Origin: an uncultured Muribaculaceae bacterium
Lineage (GTDB): Bacteria > Bacteroidota > Bacteroidia > Bacteroidales > Muribaculaceae
Direction of reading: 5' to 3'
DNA length: 60,897 nt
Assembly (NCBI GenBank): GCA_910578385.1
Contig: CAJTQV010000017.1
Location: forward strand, 1 to 60,897
Position numbers and translations under genes: made by a program. Under the pieces are notes generated by a model, which was not told the DNA's origin, made no database searches, and saw only the letters and a list, made by a program, of their open reading frames with translations. Below, piece by piece: positions 16,431 through 23,750 of this stretch; within the stretch, counting starts at the first letter, position 1; each line of letters starts with the position of its first letter.

Positions 16431-17786
16431 TCAGTCGTCGGTGTCCTGGGGTTCGCGGGGGAGGGTCAGGTGGAGAAGTAACCAGCCGAGGATACCGGCC
16501 AGAAGCGAAGCCACGAGGATACCGAGCTTGGCATCGTTGAGGAGCAGCGACATCGCGGCATCGCCCGTGCCAAATGACAGGTTAGCGATAAACAACGACA
16601 CCGTGAATCCTATGCCACCAAGCACTGATACAGAAGCCAACCGCGCCCAGTTACCACCCTCAGGCATGGGTGCGAGCCGCATCTTGATGGTCAGCCACGA
16701 GAATGCGAATATGCCAAGGAACTTTCCAAGGACGAGGGCCATGATGATTGCCGGAGCGATACCGTGGAAGAGCTGCGAGAACTCCATGTCGCCGAAGAAG
16801 ATTCCGGCATTGGCAAATGCGAACAGCGGCACGATGATGTAGTTGACAAGGGGGTGGAGCGTGTCTTCCATATCCTGAAGCGGCGAGATGACCTTGTCGG
16901 AGGCCGACTCAATCTCTTTCAGCCAGTTCATCTGGTCTTTGTCGAGAATGGTGCGCGAGTTGAGCGCCTCATCGTCATCGTGCGAGAAGTAACCGATATT
17001 CTTTCGGATGGTCTTGATGTAATTCTTGGGCGCGAACACCGGTTTGGCCGGAATGGTGAAGGCCACAATCACTCCTGCTATAGTGGGATGTATGCCCGCG
17101 TTGAGGAAGAAGAACCATACGAATGTTCCGAAGAAAGCGTAGAACATCTTCGACTGTATACCAAGATAACCGCCAGCCACGAGCACGATGATACATCCTG
17201 CGGCCCACAGCAGTAGGTTGAAATCTATCGATGAACTGTAGAATATGGCAATCACAAGGATACCGCCTATGTCATCGACCACGGCAAGAGTGGTAAGGAA
17301 AATCTTCAGGCCGACCGGCACACGCTTGCCAAGCATGGCCAGCACACCGAGAGAGAAGGCAATGTCGGTAGCCATCGGTATGGCCCAGCCATCGGCATAG
17401 TCTGTTCCTCCTGCCATCATGAAATAAAGCAGCACTGGAACGGCCATACCTCCGACAGCAGCTATGATCGGGAGCAATGCGTTGCGGAACGAGGAAAGTT
17501 CCCCGACAAGAACCTCGCGCTTTATCTCCAGACCTACCGAGAAAAAGAAGAGAGCCATGAGAGCATCGTTGATAAAGGCCATGATGCTCATAGGGTGCCC
17601 ATGGTGGCTGAACAGATTGAAAGACCCGACCTGCAGAGCCAGTTCATGCGTCCAGAGAGAGTTGTAGAACTCCGTCAGGAACGGTACATTGACGACAATC
17701 AGCGCAAGCGCGGTGGCGAAAATCAGCACGTTGCCACCGTTGGCGTAGTTGCGCAGTGTCTTTTTTGCTGTATAGAATACTGACAT
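16431..17786 (-). CDS. nhaA: Na+/H+ antiporter NhaA
   Basis: A 451-residue inner-membrane antiporter that exchanges sodium for protons in pH and salt homeostasis. The NhaA fold is evident: MSIMAFINDALMALFFFSVGLEIKRE near 65-90, ATDIAFSLGVLAMLG near 140-155, the ion-binding Asp pair in LAVVDDIGG near 167-173, and VLGGIGFTVSLFIANLSF near 395-412. A hydrophilic insertion of about 50 residues (AFTIPAKPVFAPKNYIKT to DKVISPLQDME) makes it longer than the E. coli protein, as in other Bacteroidetes members. It starts 15 bases after the bcp gene, so the two are likely co-transcribed, and a strong hairpin follows it. Confidence 0.95.
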   Translation of the reverse strand: MSVFYTAKKTLRNYANGGNVLIFATALALIVVNVPFLTEFYNSLWTHELALQVGSFNLFSHHGHPMSIMAFINDALMALFFFSVGLEIKREVLVGELSSFRNALLPIIAAVGGMAVPVLLYFMMAGGTDYADGWAIPMATDIAFSLGVLAMLGKRVPVGLKIFLTTLAVVDDIGGILVIAIFYSSSIDFNLLLWAAGCIIVLVAGGYLGIQSKMFYAFFGTFVWFFFLNAGIHPTIAGVIVAFTIPAKPVFAPKNYIKTIRKNIGYFSHDDDEALNSRTILDKDQMNWLKEIESASDKVISPLQDMEDTLHPLVNYIIVPLFAFANAGIFFGDMEFSQLFHGIAPAIIMALVLGKFLGIFAFSWLTIKMRLAPMPEGGNWARLASVSVLGGIGFTVSLFIANLSFGTGDAAMSLLLNDAKLGILVASLLAGILGWLLLHLTLPREPQDTDD

Positions 17787-17801
17787 GCTGAGGGTGCGGT
17801 T

Positions 17802-18305
17802 TTACGCGGGATTTGGGTTGTAACGGTTGTCGAGCAACGAGAAGAGCTGTTCGGAAGCAATCTTTGTCTTTACCTTGTCAATCCGGTCGGTCACAGTGCC
17901 GTCAGCATCGGTGACGAAAGTCGTGCGGACTATGCCCATGTAGGCGCGGCCGGCCATGACCTTGGGCTGCCATACTCCGGCTGTCTTGCACAGCACGAGG
18001 TCTGTGTCGGCCACGAGCGGGAAGGGAAGACAGTTCTTCTCGGTAAACTTGCGGTGGCTGGCGGCAGAGTCCTTGCTCACGCCAATCACCTGATAGCCCA
18101 TGTCGAGAAATGTCTGATAGTTGTCGCGGAAACTCTGTGCTTCGAGCGTGCAACCCGAAGTGTTGTCTTTCGGATAGAAATAGATTATGAAACGCTTGCC
18201 GGGGTAGTCAGAAAGACGCACCTCGTGGCCTTCTGCGTCGAGACCAAGCAAATCGGGGAACTTCTCCCCTATCTCCATCAATTTTATACCTGTATCCATA
18301 TTCAT
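17802..18305 (-). CDS. bcp: Thiol peroxidase of the Bcp/PrxQ family
   Basis: A 167-residue peroxiredoxin reducing hydroperoxides in the cytoplasm. The motif FYPKDNTSGCTLEAQ places the peroxidatic Cys at residue 52. The resolving Cys found five residues later in E. coli Bcp is absent (Ser/Gln-Ser-Phe here); a second Cys lies in LVLCKTAGVW near 107 and may resolve, as in other atypical members. MNMDTG leaves two possible starts (18305 or 18299). It precedes nhaA by 15 bases, an apparent stress-related pair. Confidence 0.93.
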   Translation of the reverse strand: MNMDTGIKLMEIGEKFPDLLGLDAEGHEVRLSDYPGKRFIIYFYPKDNTSGCTLEAQSFRDNYQTFLDMGYQVIGVSKDSAASHRKFTEKNCLPFPLVADTDLVLCKTAGVWQPKVMAGRAYMGIVRTTFVTDADGTVTDRIDKVKTKIASEQLFSLLDNRYNPNPA

Positions 18306-18398
18306 AGTTTAAGTGGTTAATATGAGTAGATTTTACCTGTTGTGTGATTCTTTAGTTTCTGTTGCCGGATATATATATCTGACCGGCATACAGAATGC

Positions 18399-18422
18399 GA
18401 GAGGAGGGATACCCCTCCTCTC
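18399..18422. terminator. Hairpin between bcp and lepA
   Basis: GAGAGGAGG (18399-18407) and CCTCCTCTC (18414-18422) form a perfect 9-bp stem with a 6-base loop downstream of lepA on the minus strand. There is no clear U-tract in that direction, so a terminator role is tentative. Confidence 0.45.
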
Positions 18423-18493
18423 TTTATACGTCCGGACAGGGCGGTTGGTTCGCCGCATGGTCCGTTTCCGGCCGAACAGACCGGGGTGTGATG

Positions 18494-20281
18494 TCAATCA
18501 AGTTTGAGGACAGCGAGGAATGCCTTCTGCGGCACCTCGACCGAGCCGATCTGCTTCATGCGTTTCTTGCCGGCCTTCTGCTTCTCAAGCAGCTTGCGTT
18601 TACGCGATATGTCACCGCCGTAACATTTGGCTGTCACATCCTTGCGGACCGCCTTGATGGTCTCGCGGGCGATAATCTTCGCACCGATGGCCGCCTGGAT
18701 GGCTATATCGAACTGCTGGCGCGGAATCAGCTCCTTCAGCTTCTCGCACATTCGGCGTCCGAACTTCACTGAGTTGGCCTCGTGTGTCAGTGTCGAGAGG
18801 GCATCGACACTCTCTCCGTTGAGCAGGATGTCGAGTTTGACGAGCTTTGACTCGCGGAAATCATGGATATGATAGTCGAAGCTGGCGTAACCTTTCGAGA
18901 TACTTTTCAGCTTGTCGTAGAAGTCTATCACAATCTCGCCGAGGGGCATATCGAAAGTCAGCTCCATACGGTTGCCCGATATGTACTCCTGCTTGATAAG
19001 CTCGCCACGCTTGCCGAGACAGAGAGTCATGATCGGCCCGATGTAGTCAGCCTGAGTGATTATTGTAGCCCGAATATAGGGTTCCTCGATAAAGTCAATG
19101 GCCGACGGCTCCGGAAGTCCCGAAGGGTTGTGGACCTCAGTCTTGTTGCCTTTTTTATCAGTAACGAGATATGAAACGTTGGGCACCGTTGTGATAACAT
19201 CCATGTCGAACTCGCGGCCAAGACGCTCCTGCACAATCTCCATGTGGAGCAGGCCGAGGAAACCGCAGCGGAAACCGAAGCCGAGAGCGGCTGACGACTC
19301 CGGCTGGAATGTCAGCGACGCATCGTTGAGCTGAAGTTTTTCGAGAGATGCACGGAGGTTCTCGAAATCCTCGGTCTCGATTGGATAGACACCGGCAAAG
19401 ACCATCGGCTTGACCTCCTGGAAGCCCTCGATGGCATTCTCGCAGGGGCGGTTCACGTGGGTTATGGTATCGCCGACGCGCACCTCCTTCGAGGTCTTGA
19501 TACCGGAAATGATGTAGCCCACATTTCCGGCCGAAAGTTCCTTACGCGGCGACATCTCCAGTTTGAGCACACCGACCTCGTCGGCATGGTATTCCTTGCC
19601 GGTCGAGACAAACTTCACGAAGTCATCTTTCTTGATTGTGCCGTTGACAATCTTGTAGTATGCTATGATTCCACGGAAAGGGTTGAACACCGAGTCGAAG
19701 ATAAGAGCCTGGAGCGGAGCGTCGGGGTCTCCCTTGGGAGCGGGAACGCGTTCCACGATAGCGCGGAGCACATCATCGACACCCATACCGGTCTTGCCAG
19801 ATGCACGGATTACTTCCGAGGGGTCGCAGCCGAGCAGGTCCACAATCTGGTCCTCGACCTCCTCGGGTTTGGCGCTGTCGAGGTCACACTTGTTGATAAC
19901 CGGAATAATCTCCAGGTCATTGTCAATGGCCATGTAAAGATTCGAGATGGTCTGCGCCTGGATACCCTGCGATGCGTCCACAATAAGGAGTGCGCCCTCG
20001 CAGGCGGCGATTGAACGCGACACCTCATAAGAGAAGTCCACGTGTCCCGGGGTATCAATCAGGTTGAGGGTATATTTCTCGCCGTCGAGTTCGTAGTCCA
20101 TCTGTATGGCGTGGCTCTTGATCGTGATGCCACGCTCACGCTCAAGGTCCATGTCGTCGAGCACCTGCGCCTCCATGTCCTTGCCGACTACCGTACCGGT
20201 ACGTTCCAGAAGTCTGTCGGCCAATGTAGACTTACCATGGTCGATATGCGCTATGATGCAGAAATTTCGGATATTTTTCAT
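18494..20281 (-). CDS. lepA: Elongation factor 4 (LepA)
   Basis: A 595-residue translational GTPase that back-translocates or helps stalled ribosomes. G-domain motifs are clear: AHIDHGKST at about 11-19, DTPGHVDF, and NKCDLDSA; the LepA-specific C-terminal domain ends in AKCYGGDISRKRKLLEKQ and GSVEVPQKAFLAVLKLD. I chose the ATG at 20281 (MKNIRNFCIIAHIDHG), the usual family start; the longer frame from 20302 adds seven unlikely residues. A TAAATTTG -7 element lies at 20311-20318 on the minus strand. Complete and ordinary. Confidence 0.97.
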   Translation of the reverse strand: MKNIRNFCIIAHIDHGKSTLADRLLERTGTVVGKDMEAQVLDDMDLERERGITIKSHAIQMDYELDGEKYTLNLIDTPGHVDFSYEVSRSIAACEGALLIVDASQGIQAQTISNLYMAIDNDLEIIPVINKCDLDSAKPEEVEDQIVDLLGCDPSEVIRASGKTGMGVDDVLRAIVERVPAPKGDPDAPLQALIFDSVFNPFRGIIAYYKIVNGTIKKDDFVKFVSTGKEYHADEVGVLKLEMSPRKELSAGNVGYIISGIKTSKEVRVGDTITHVNRPCENAIEGFQEVKPMVFAGVYPIETEDFENLRASLEKLQLNDASLTFQPESSAALGFGFRCGFLGLLHMEIVQERLGREFDMDVITTVPNVSYLVTDKKGNKTEVHNPSGLPEPSAIDFIEEPYIRATIITQADYIGPIMTLCLGKRGELIKQEYISGNRMELTFDMPLGEIVIDFYDKLKSISKGYASFDYHIHDFRESKLVKLDILLNGESVDALSTLTHEANSVKFGRRMCEKLKELIPRQQFDIAIQAAIGAKIIARETIKAVRKDVTAKCYGGDISRKRKLLEKQKAGKKRMKQIGSVEVPQKAFLAVLKLD

Positions 20282-20310
20282 CAAACAAATATTTGTCGTC
20301 AATCAGACTG

Positions 20311-20318
20311 CAAATTTA
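20311..20318 (-). promoter_or_regulatory. Possible lepA -7 promoter element
   Basis: TAAATTTG on the minus strand, 30 bases upstream of the lepA start. No good TTG -33 element is found at the right distance, so only the -7 box is supported. Confidence 0.4.
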
Positions 20319-20390
20319 CAAAAAAATCCGCACATCACCACACCCTTACTTGATAAAGGCACAAGAAAGACATCTGACAGGCAAGAAGTG

Positions 20391-20428
20391 AAAAAAGACT
20401 GTGCAGCCGGTTAAGGGGCTGCACAGTC
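20391..20428 (-). terminator. Rho-independent terminator of the fumarase gene
   Basis: Arms 20397-20408 and 20417-20428 (GACTGTGCAGCC and its complement) form a 12-bp stem; on the minus strand it is followed by six T (20396-20391). It lies 31 bases after the fumarase stop. Confidence 0.85.
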
Positions 20429-20459
20429 ATGTTATTTCATATTGGATGTCGGGGACGGA

Positions 20460-22106
20460 TTATTTGCCGCAGTCCATGGGACAGCGGGGCTTGATCTGCT
20501 TGAAGAAGTCGTTGCCCTTGTTGTCTACGAGGATGAATGCGGGGAAGTTCTCGACCTCGATTTTCCAGATTGCCTCCATGCCGAGTTCGGGATACTCAAG
20601 AAGCTCTACGTTCTTGATTGAGTTCTTGGCAAGGATAGCCGCCGGACCACCGATTGAGCCGAGGTAGAAGCCGCCATGCTTGTGGCACGCGTCTGTGACC
20701 TGCTGCGAGCGGTTACCCTTGGCAATCATCACCATCGAACCGCCTGCTGCCTGGAACTGGTCTACATAAGAGTCCATACGTCCCGCTGTTGTCGGGCCGA
20801 ACGAACCTGAGGGCATGCCGTCCGGTTTCTTGGCCGGGCCCGCATAGTAGATGGGGTGATCCTTGAGATACTGGGGCATCTCCTCTCCGGCATCGAGACG
20901 TTCCTTGATCTTGGCGTGTGCGATGTCGCGGCCCACGATGATGGTACCGTTGAGCGAGAGACGTGTGGAGACAGGATACTTGTCGAGCTGTTCGAGAATC
21001 TCCTTCATCGGACGGTTGAGGTCAATCTTCACAACCTCACCCTCGCCGGCATTGCGGAGCTCTACGGGGATAAGCTCACCGGGGAACTCATCGAGCTTCT
21101 CGATCCAGAGACCGTCGCGGTTGATCTTGGCCTTCACGTTACGGTCGGCAGAACAGCTCACACCCATTCCTACGGGGCAGGAAGCACCGTGGCGGGGCAT
21201 ACGGATCACGCGGATGTCGTGAGCGAAATACTTGCCGCCGAACTGAGCGCCGAGTCCGAGGCACTGGGCAGCCTCAAGAAGTTCCTTCTCAAGCTCCACG
21301 TCGCGGAACGCGTGGCCATACTCATTACCCTCGGTGGGAAGATTGTCATAATATTTTACAGAAGCCTTCTTCACTGCGGCGAGGTTAGCCTCGGCAGAAG
21401 TACCGCCGATCACGAAAGCGATGTGATAGGGAGGACATGCGGCTGTACCCAGAGTCTTCATCTTCTCGATGAGGAAGGGAACGAGAGTCTTCTTGTTGAG
21501 GATTGCCTTTGTCTCCTGATAGAGATAAGTCTTGTTGGCCGAGCCACCACCCTTGGCCACGAAGAGGAACTTGTACTCGTCGCCCTCGGTGGCATGGATC
21601 TCGATCTGAGCCGGAAGATTGCAGCCTGTGTTCACCTCGTCGTACATGTTGAGCGGAGCGTTCTGCGAATAGCGCAGGTTATTCTCGGTGTATGTCTTGT
21701 ACACACCGTGAGAGATTTTCTCCTCGTCATCGCAGCCGGTCCATACCTGCTGACCCTTGTAAGCGGCACAGATTGATGTACCCGTGTCCTGACAGAAAGG
21801 AAGCACACCCTTGGCGGCCACCTCGGCGTTACGGAGCATGGTGAGAGCGACATACTTGTCGTTTTCAGAAGCCTCGGGGTCGTTGAGAATCTTGGCGACC
21901 ATCTCGTTGTGCTCACGGCGAAGCATGAACGAGCAGTTGTGCGATGCGACATTGGCGATGACAGTCAGAGCCTCGGGATCAACCACGAGCATCTCGTGGC
22001 CGTTCCAGTTCTCGACCTTCACATAGTCTTTGGTAATGAGCTGATACTCGGTGGTATCAGGTCCCAGCGGGAACATTTCCTGGTAGTGAAAAGGTTTTGT
22101 AGCCAT
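20460..22106 (-). CDS. Class I (iron-sulfur) fumarate hydratase
   Basis: A 548-residue Fe-S fumarase interconverting fumarate and malate, oxygen-sensitive and typical of anaerobes; in Bacteroidales it serves the reductive succinate branch. Likely 4Fe-4S ligands are in GVLPFCQDTGT (Cys near 105), NTGCNLPA (near 160-165) and GASCPVGMGVSC (near 305-313). The C-terminal beta-domain contains GPTTAGRMDSYVDQFQAAGGSMVMIAKGNRS in separate conserved blocks and ends PRCPMDCGK. It is equivalent in size to E. coli FumA/FumB. It has its own promoter (22166-22195) and terminator (20391-20428), so it is a single-gene unit. Confidence 0.95.
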   Translation of the reverse strand: MATKPFHYQEMFPLGPDTTEYQLITKDYVKVENWNGHEMLVVDPEALTVIANVASHNCSFMLRREHNEMVAKILNDPEASENDKYVALTMLRNAEVAAKGVLPFCQDTGTSICAAYKGQQVWTGCDDEEKISHGVYKTYTENNLRYSQNAPLNMYDEVNTGCNLPAQIEIHATEGDEYKFLFVAKGGGSANKTYLYQETKAILNKKTLVPFLIEKMKTLGTAACPPYHIAFVIGGTSAEANLAAVKKASVKYYDNLPTEGNEYGHAFRDVELEKELLEAAQCLGLGAQFGGKYFAHDIRVIRMPRHGASCPVGMGVSCSADRNVKAKINRDGLWIEKLDEFPGELIPVELRNAGEGEVVKIDLNRPMKEILEQLDKYPVSTRLSLNGTIIVGRDIAHAKIKERLDAGEEMPQYLKDHPIYYAGPAKKPDGMPSGSFGPTTAGRMDSYVDQFQAAGGSMVMIAKGNRSQQVTDACHKHGGFYLGSIGGPAAILAKNSIKNVELLEYPELGMEAIWKIEVENFPAFILVDNKGNDFFKQIKPRCPMDCGK

Positions 22107-22165
22107 TTTTGATTATAAAAATTTTTAATTTTGAGCTATAATGGATGCGAGGAGGGAGTGCGGTG

Positions 22166-22195
22166 CAAATTTAATTAAAAATCGGCACACTGCAA
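22166..22195 (-). promoter_or_regulatory. Fumarase promoter
   Basis: On the minus strand TTG (22195-22193), 19 bases, TAAATTTG (22173-22166); expected start near 22159, about 53 bases before the fumarase ATG. It is divergent from the exopolysaccharide promoter at 22226-22256. Confidence 0.75.
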
Positions 22196-22225
22196 AAATA
22201 ATTAAGGGGCTGATAATACTAAAAG

Positions 22226-22256
22226 TTGCATATCTCGCCAAAAATTTATATTTTTG
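22226..22256 (+). promoter_or_regulatory. Promoter of the exopolysaccharide operon
   Basis: TTG at 22226-22228, 20 bases, TATTTTTG at 22249-22256 match TTG-N20-TAnnTTTG. The expected start near 22263 gives a leader of about 50 bases before the NusG-like gene. No flanking invertible repeats were seen. Confidence 0.7.
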
Positions 22257-22314
22257 CGGTCGCTTATTCCACCTACGCTATTACACGTAACAGGATACAC
22301 GACATAAGACACTC

Positions 22315-22836
22315 ATGACATGGTTTGTGATGCGCGACCTCACACGCGCCAACGCGACACGTCCGGCATGGAAAGAACTGACCGATGCCGGGTTCAGGGT
22401 TTTCACGCCACTGGTGTGGAAAGTGCGCATGAAAGGGTCACGCAAAGAGAGATATAAGACACCCGCCATCCACGACTTGCTGTTTGTGGAGTCAAGCCGC
22501 GAGCTACTCGACCCCGAGGTTGCCCGCCGTGCCACGCTCCAGTACAGATTTGTCCGCGGCGGGGCGTTCGGCGAGGCGATGACCGTCGGTGACAAAGAGA
22601 TGGAGCGGTTCATCAAGGGCACTTCATCGACCGACGACCCGAAATATTTCCTACCCTCCGAGCTTACATCATCAATGATCGGCAAAGAGGTGAGGATAGT
22701 CGGCGGCCCGCTCGACGGTTTCTCCGGCCATCTGCTCTCGGTGAGGGGCTCCCGCAAACGACGCCTGCTGGTGGAGTTGCCGGGAATGCTGACATCGGCC
22801 GTGGAAGTGTCGCCCGACTATGTGCAGTTCGTATAG
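22315..22836 (+). CDS. UpxY-type NusG-like transcription antiterminator
   Basis: A 173-residue NusG paralogue. The N-terminal NGN domain starts WFVMRDLTRANATRPAWKELTDAGFRVFTP and the C-terminal KOW-like domain is MIGKEVRIVGGPLDGFSGHLLSVRGS (about 122-147). In Bacteroides such proteins are the first genes of capsule operons and keep RNA polymerase from terminating within the long leader. Its place as first gene of an export-synthesis operon, with a promoter 60 bases upstream, fits that job. There is no UpxZ homologue after it. Confidence 0.88.
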   Translation: MTWFVMRDLTRANATRPAWKELTDAGFRVFTPLVWKVRMKGSRKERYKTPAIHDLLFVESSRELLDPEVARRATLQYRFVRGGAFGEAMTVGDKEMERFIKGTSSTDDPKYFLPSELTSSMIGKEVRIVGGPLDGFSGHLLSVRGSRKRRLLVELPGMLTSAVEVSPDYVQFV

Positions 22837-22918
22837 CGCGGAACAAGATTGATGCAGAACAGAATATAACCCCTGCAATAACAAAGAAACTTAAAGCAGC
22901 CACATATATAAACAACTG

Positions 22919-23749
22919 ATGAAACTTAATAAATTCTACCTTGCGGGAGCAGCGGCTGCCGCTATTATGGTATCTTCCTGCTCGTCGAGCAAGGAAATCT
23001 CGTACTTCCAGGACCTGACTCCGGGACAGGAATCTGTCATCACCAACCCCAGCCCCATCAAGCTGCAGCCCAACGACAAGGTGTCGATTGTGGTCAGCAC
23101 GACCGATGCACGTCTCAACTCTCTGTTCAATCTTCCGGTGGCACGCAACAACATCGGTCAAAGCTCATCGGCAAGCGGACAGATAACCTCATCGGGCGGT
23201 GAGAATGTCGCACCCTACACCATTGACCGCCAGGGAGACATCAATTTCCCGGTTCTCGGCAAACTCCATGTGGCAGGCATGACACGCGAGGAACTTGGCG
23301 AATATATCCGCCGTGAGCTGATAAGCCGTGACCTCGCCAAGAATCCTATCGTGACAGTAGACTTCCTCAACCTCTCGGTTACAGTGATGGGAGAGGTCGG
23401 ACATCCGGGACGATTCGCCATTGACCGCGAGGACTACACCATTCTCGACGCTCTCAGCGCAGCCGGAGACCTTACCATCTACGGCAAGCGAAACAACATC
23501 CGTGTGCTCCGCGAAGAGAACGGCGTGCAGCGCGTATATGGAGTAGACCTCAACTCCGGCCGTTCGCTCACACAATCGCCAGTGTACTACCTCCAGCAGA
23601 ACGACGTTATATATGTGGAGCCGAACGCCACAAAGGCCCGTCAGTCAACACCCAACGGCAACAATGTGCTGACACCCACATTCTGGATATCAATCGCATC
23701 GTTCGCTGCAACAGCCACTATGCTCATTGTCAATCTCACCGATAAATAA
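22919..23749 (+). CDS. Wza-like polysaccharide export lipoprotein
   Basis: A 276-residue outer-membrane export protein. The signal peptide ends at lipobox VSSC (Cys21). A Poly_export domain follows (about 50-140, LQPNDKVSIVVSTTD ... INFPVLGKLHVAGMTREELGEYIRREL), then an SLBB domain (about 145-230, VTVMGEVGHPGRFAIDREDYTILDALSAAG). The extreme C-terminus PTFWISIASFAATATMLIVNL is hydrophobic and may be the membrane-spanning helix, as in Wza. It lies directly before the Wzc gene (one base between stop and start). Confidence 0.93.
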   Translation: MKLNKFYLAGAAAAAIMVSSCSSSKEISYFQDLTPGQESVITNPSPIKLQPNDKVSIVVSTTDARLNSLFNLPVARNNIGQSSSASGQITSSGGENVAPYTIDRQGDINFPVLGKLHVAGMTREELGEYIRRELISRDLAKNPIVTVDFLNLSVTVMGEVGHPGRFAIDREDYTILDALSAAGDLTIYGKRNNIRVLREENGVQRVYGVDLNSGRSLTQSPVYYLQQNDVIYVEPNATKARQSTPNGNNVLTPTFWISIASFAATATMLIVNLTDK

Positions 23750-23750
23750 A

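Noticed and set aside
20856..21776. 306-residue open frame on the plus strand opposite fumarase
   Set aside because: Entirely antisense to a clear fumarase gene; composition is the mirror of its codons and no motif is present.
22107..22314. Invertible capsule promoter
   Set aside because: No inverted repeats flank the exopolysaccharide promoter, so the usual Bacteroides switch is not visible here.
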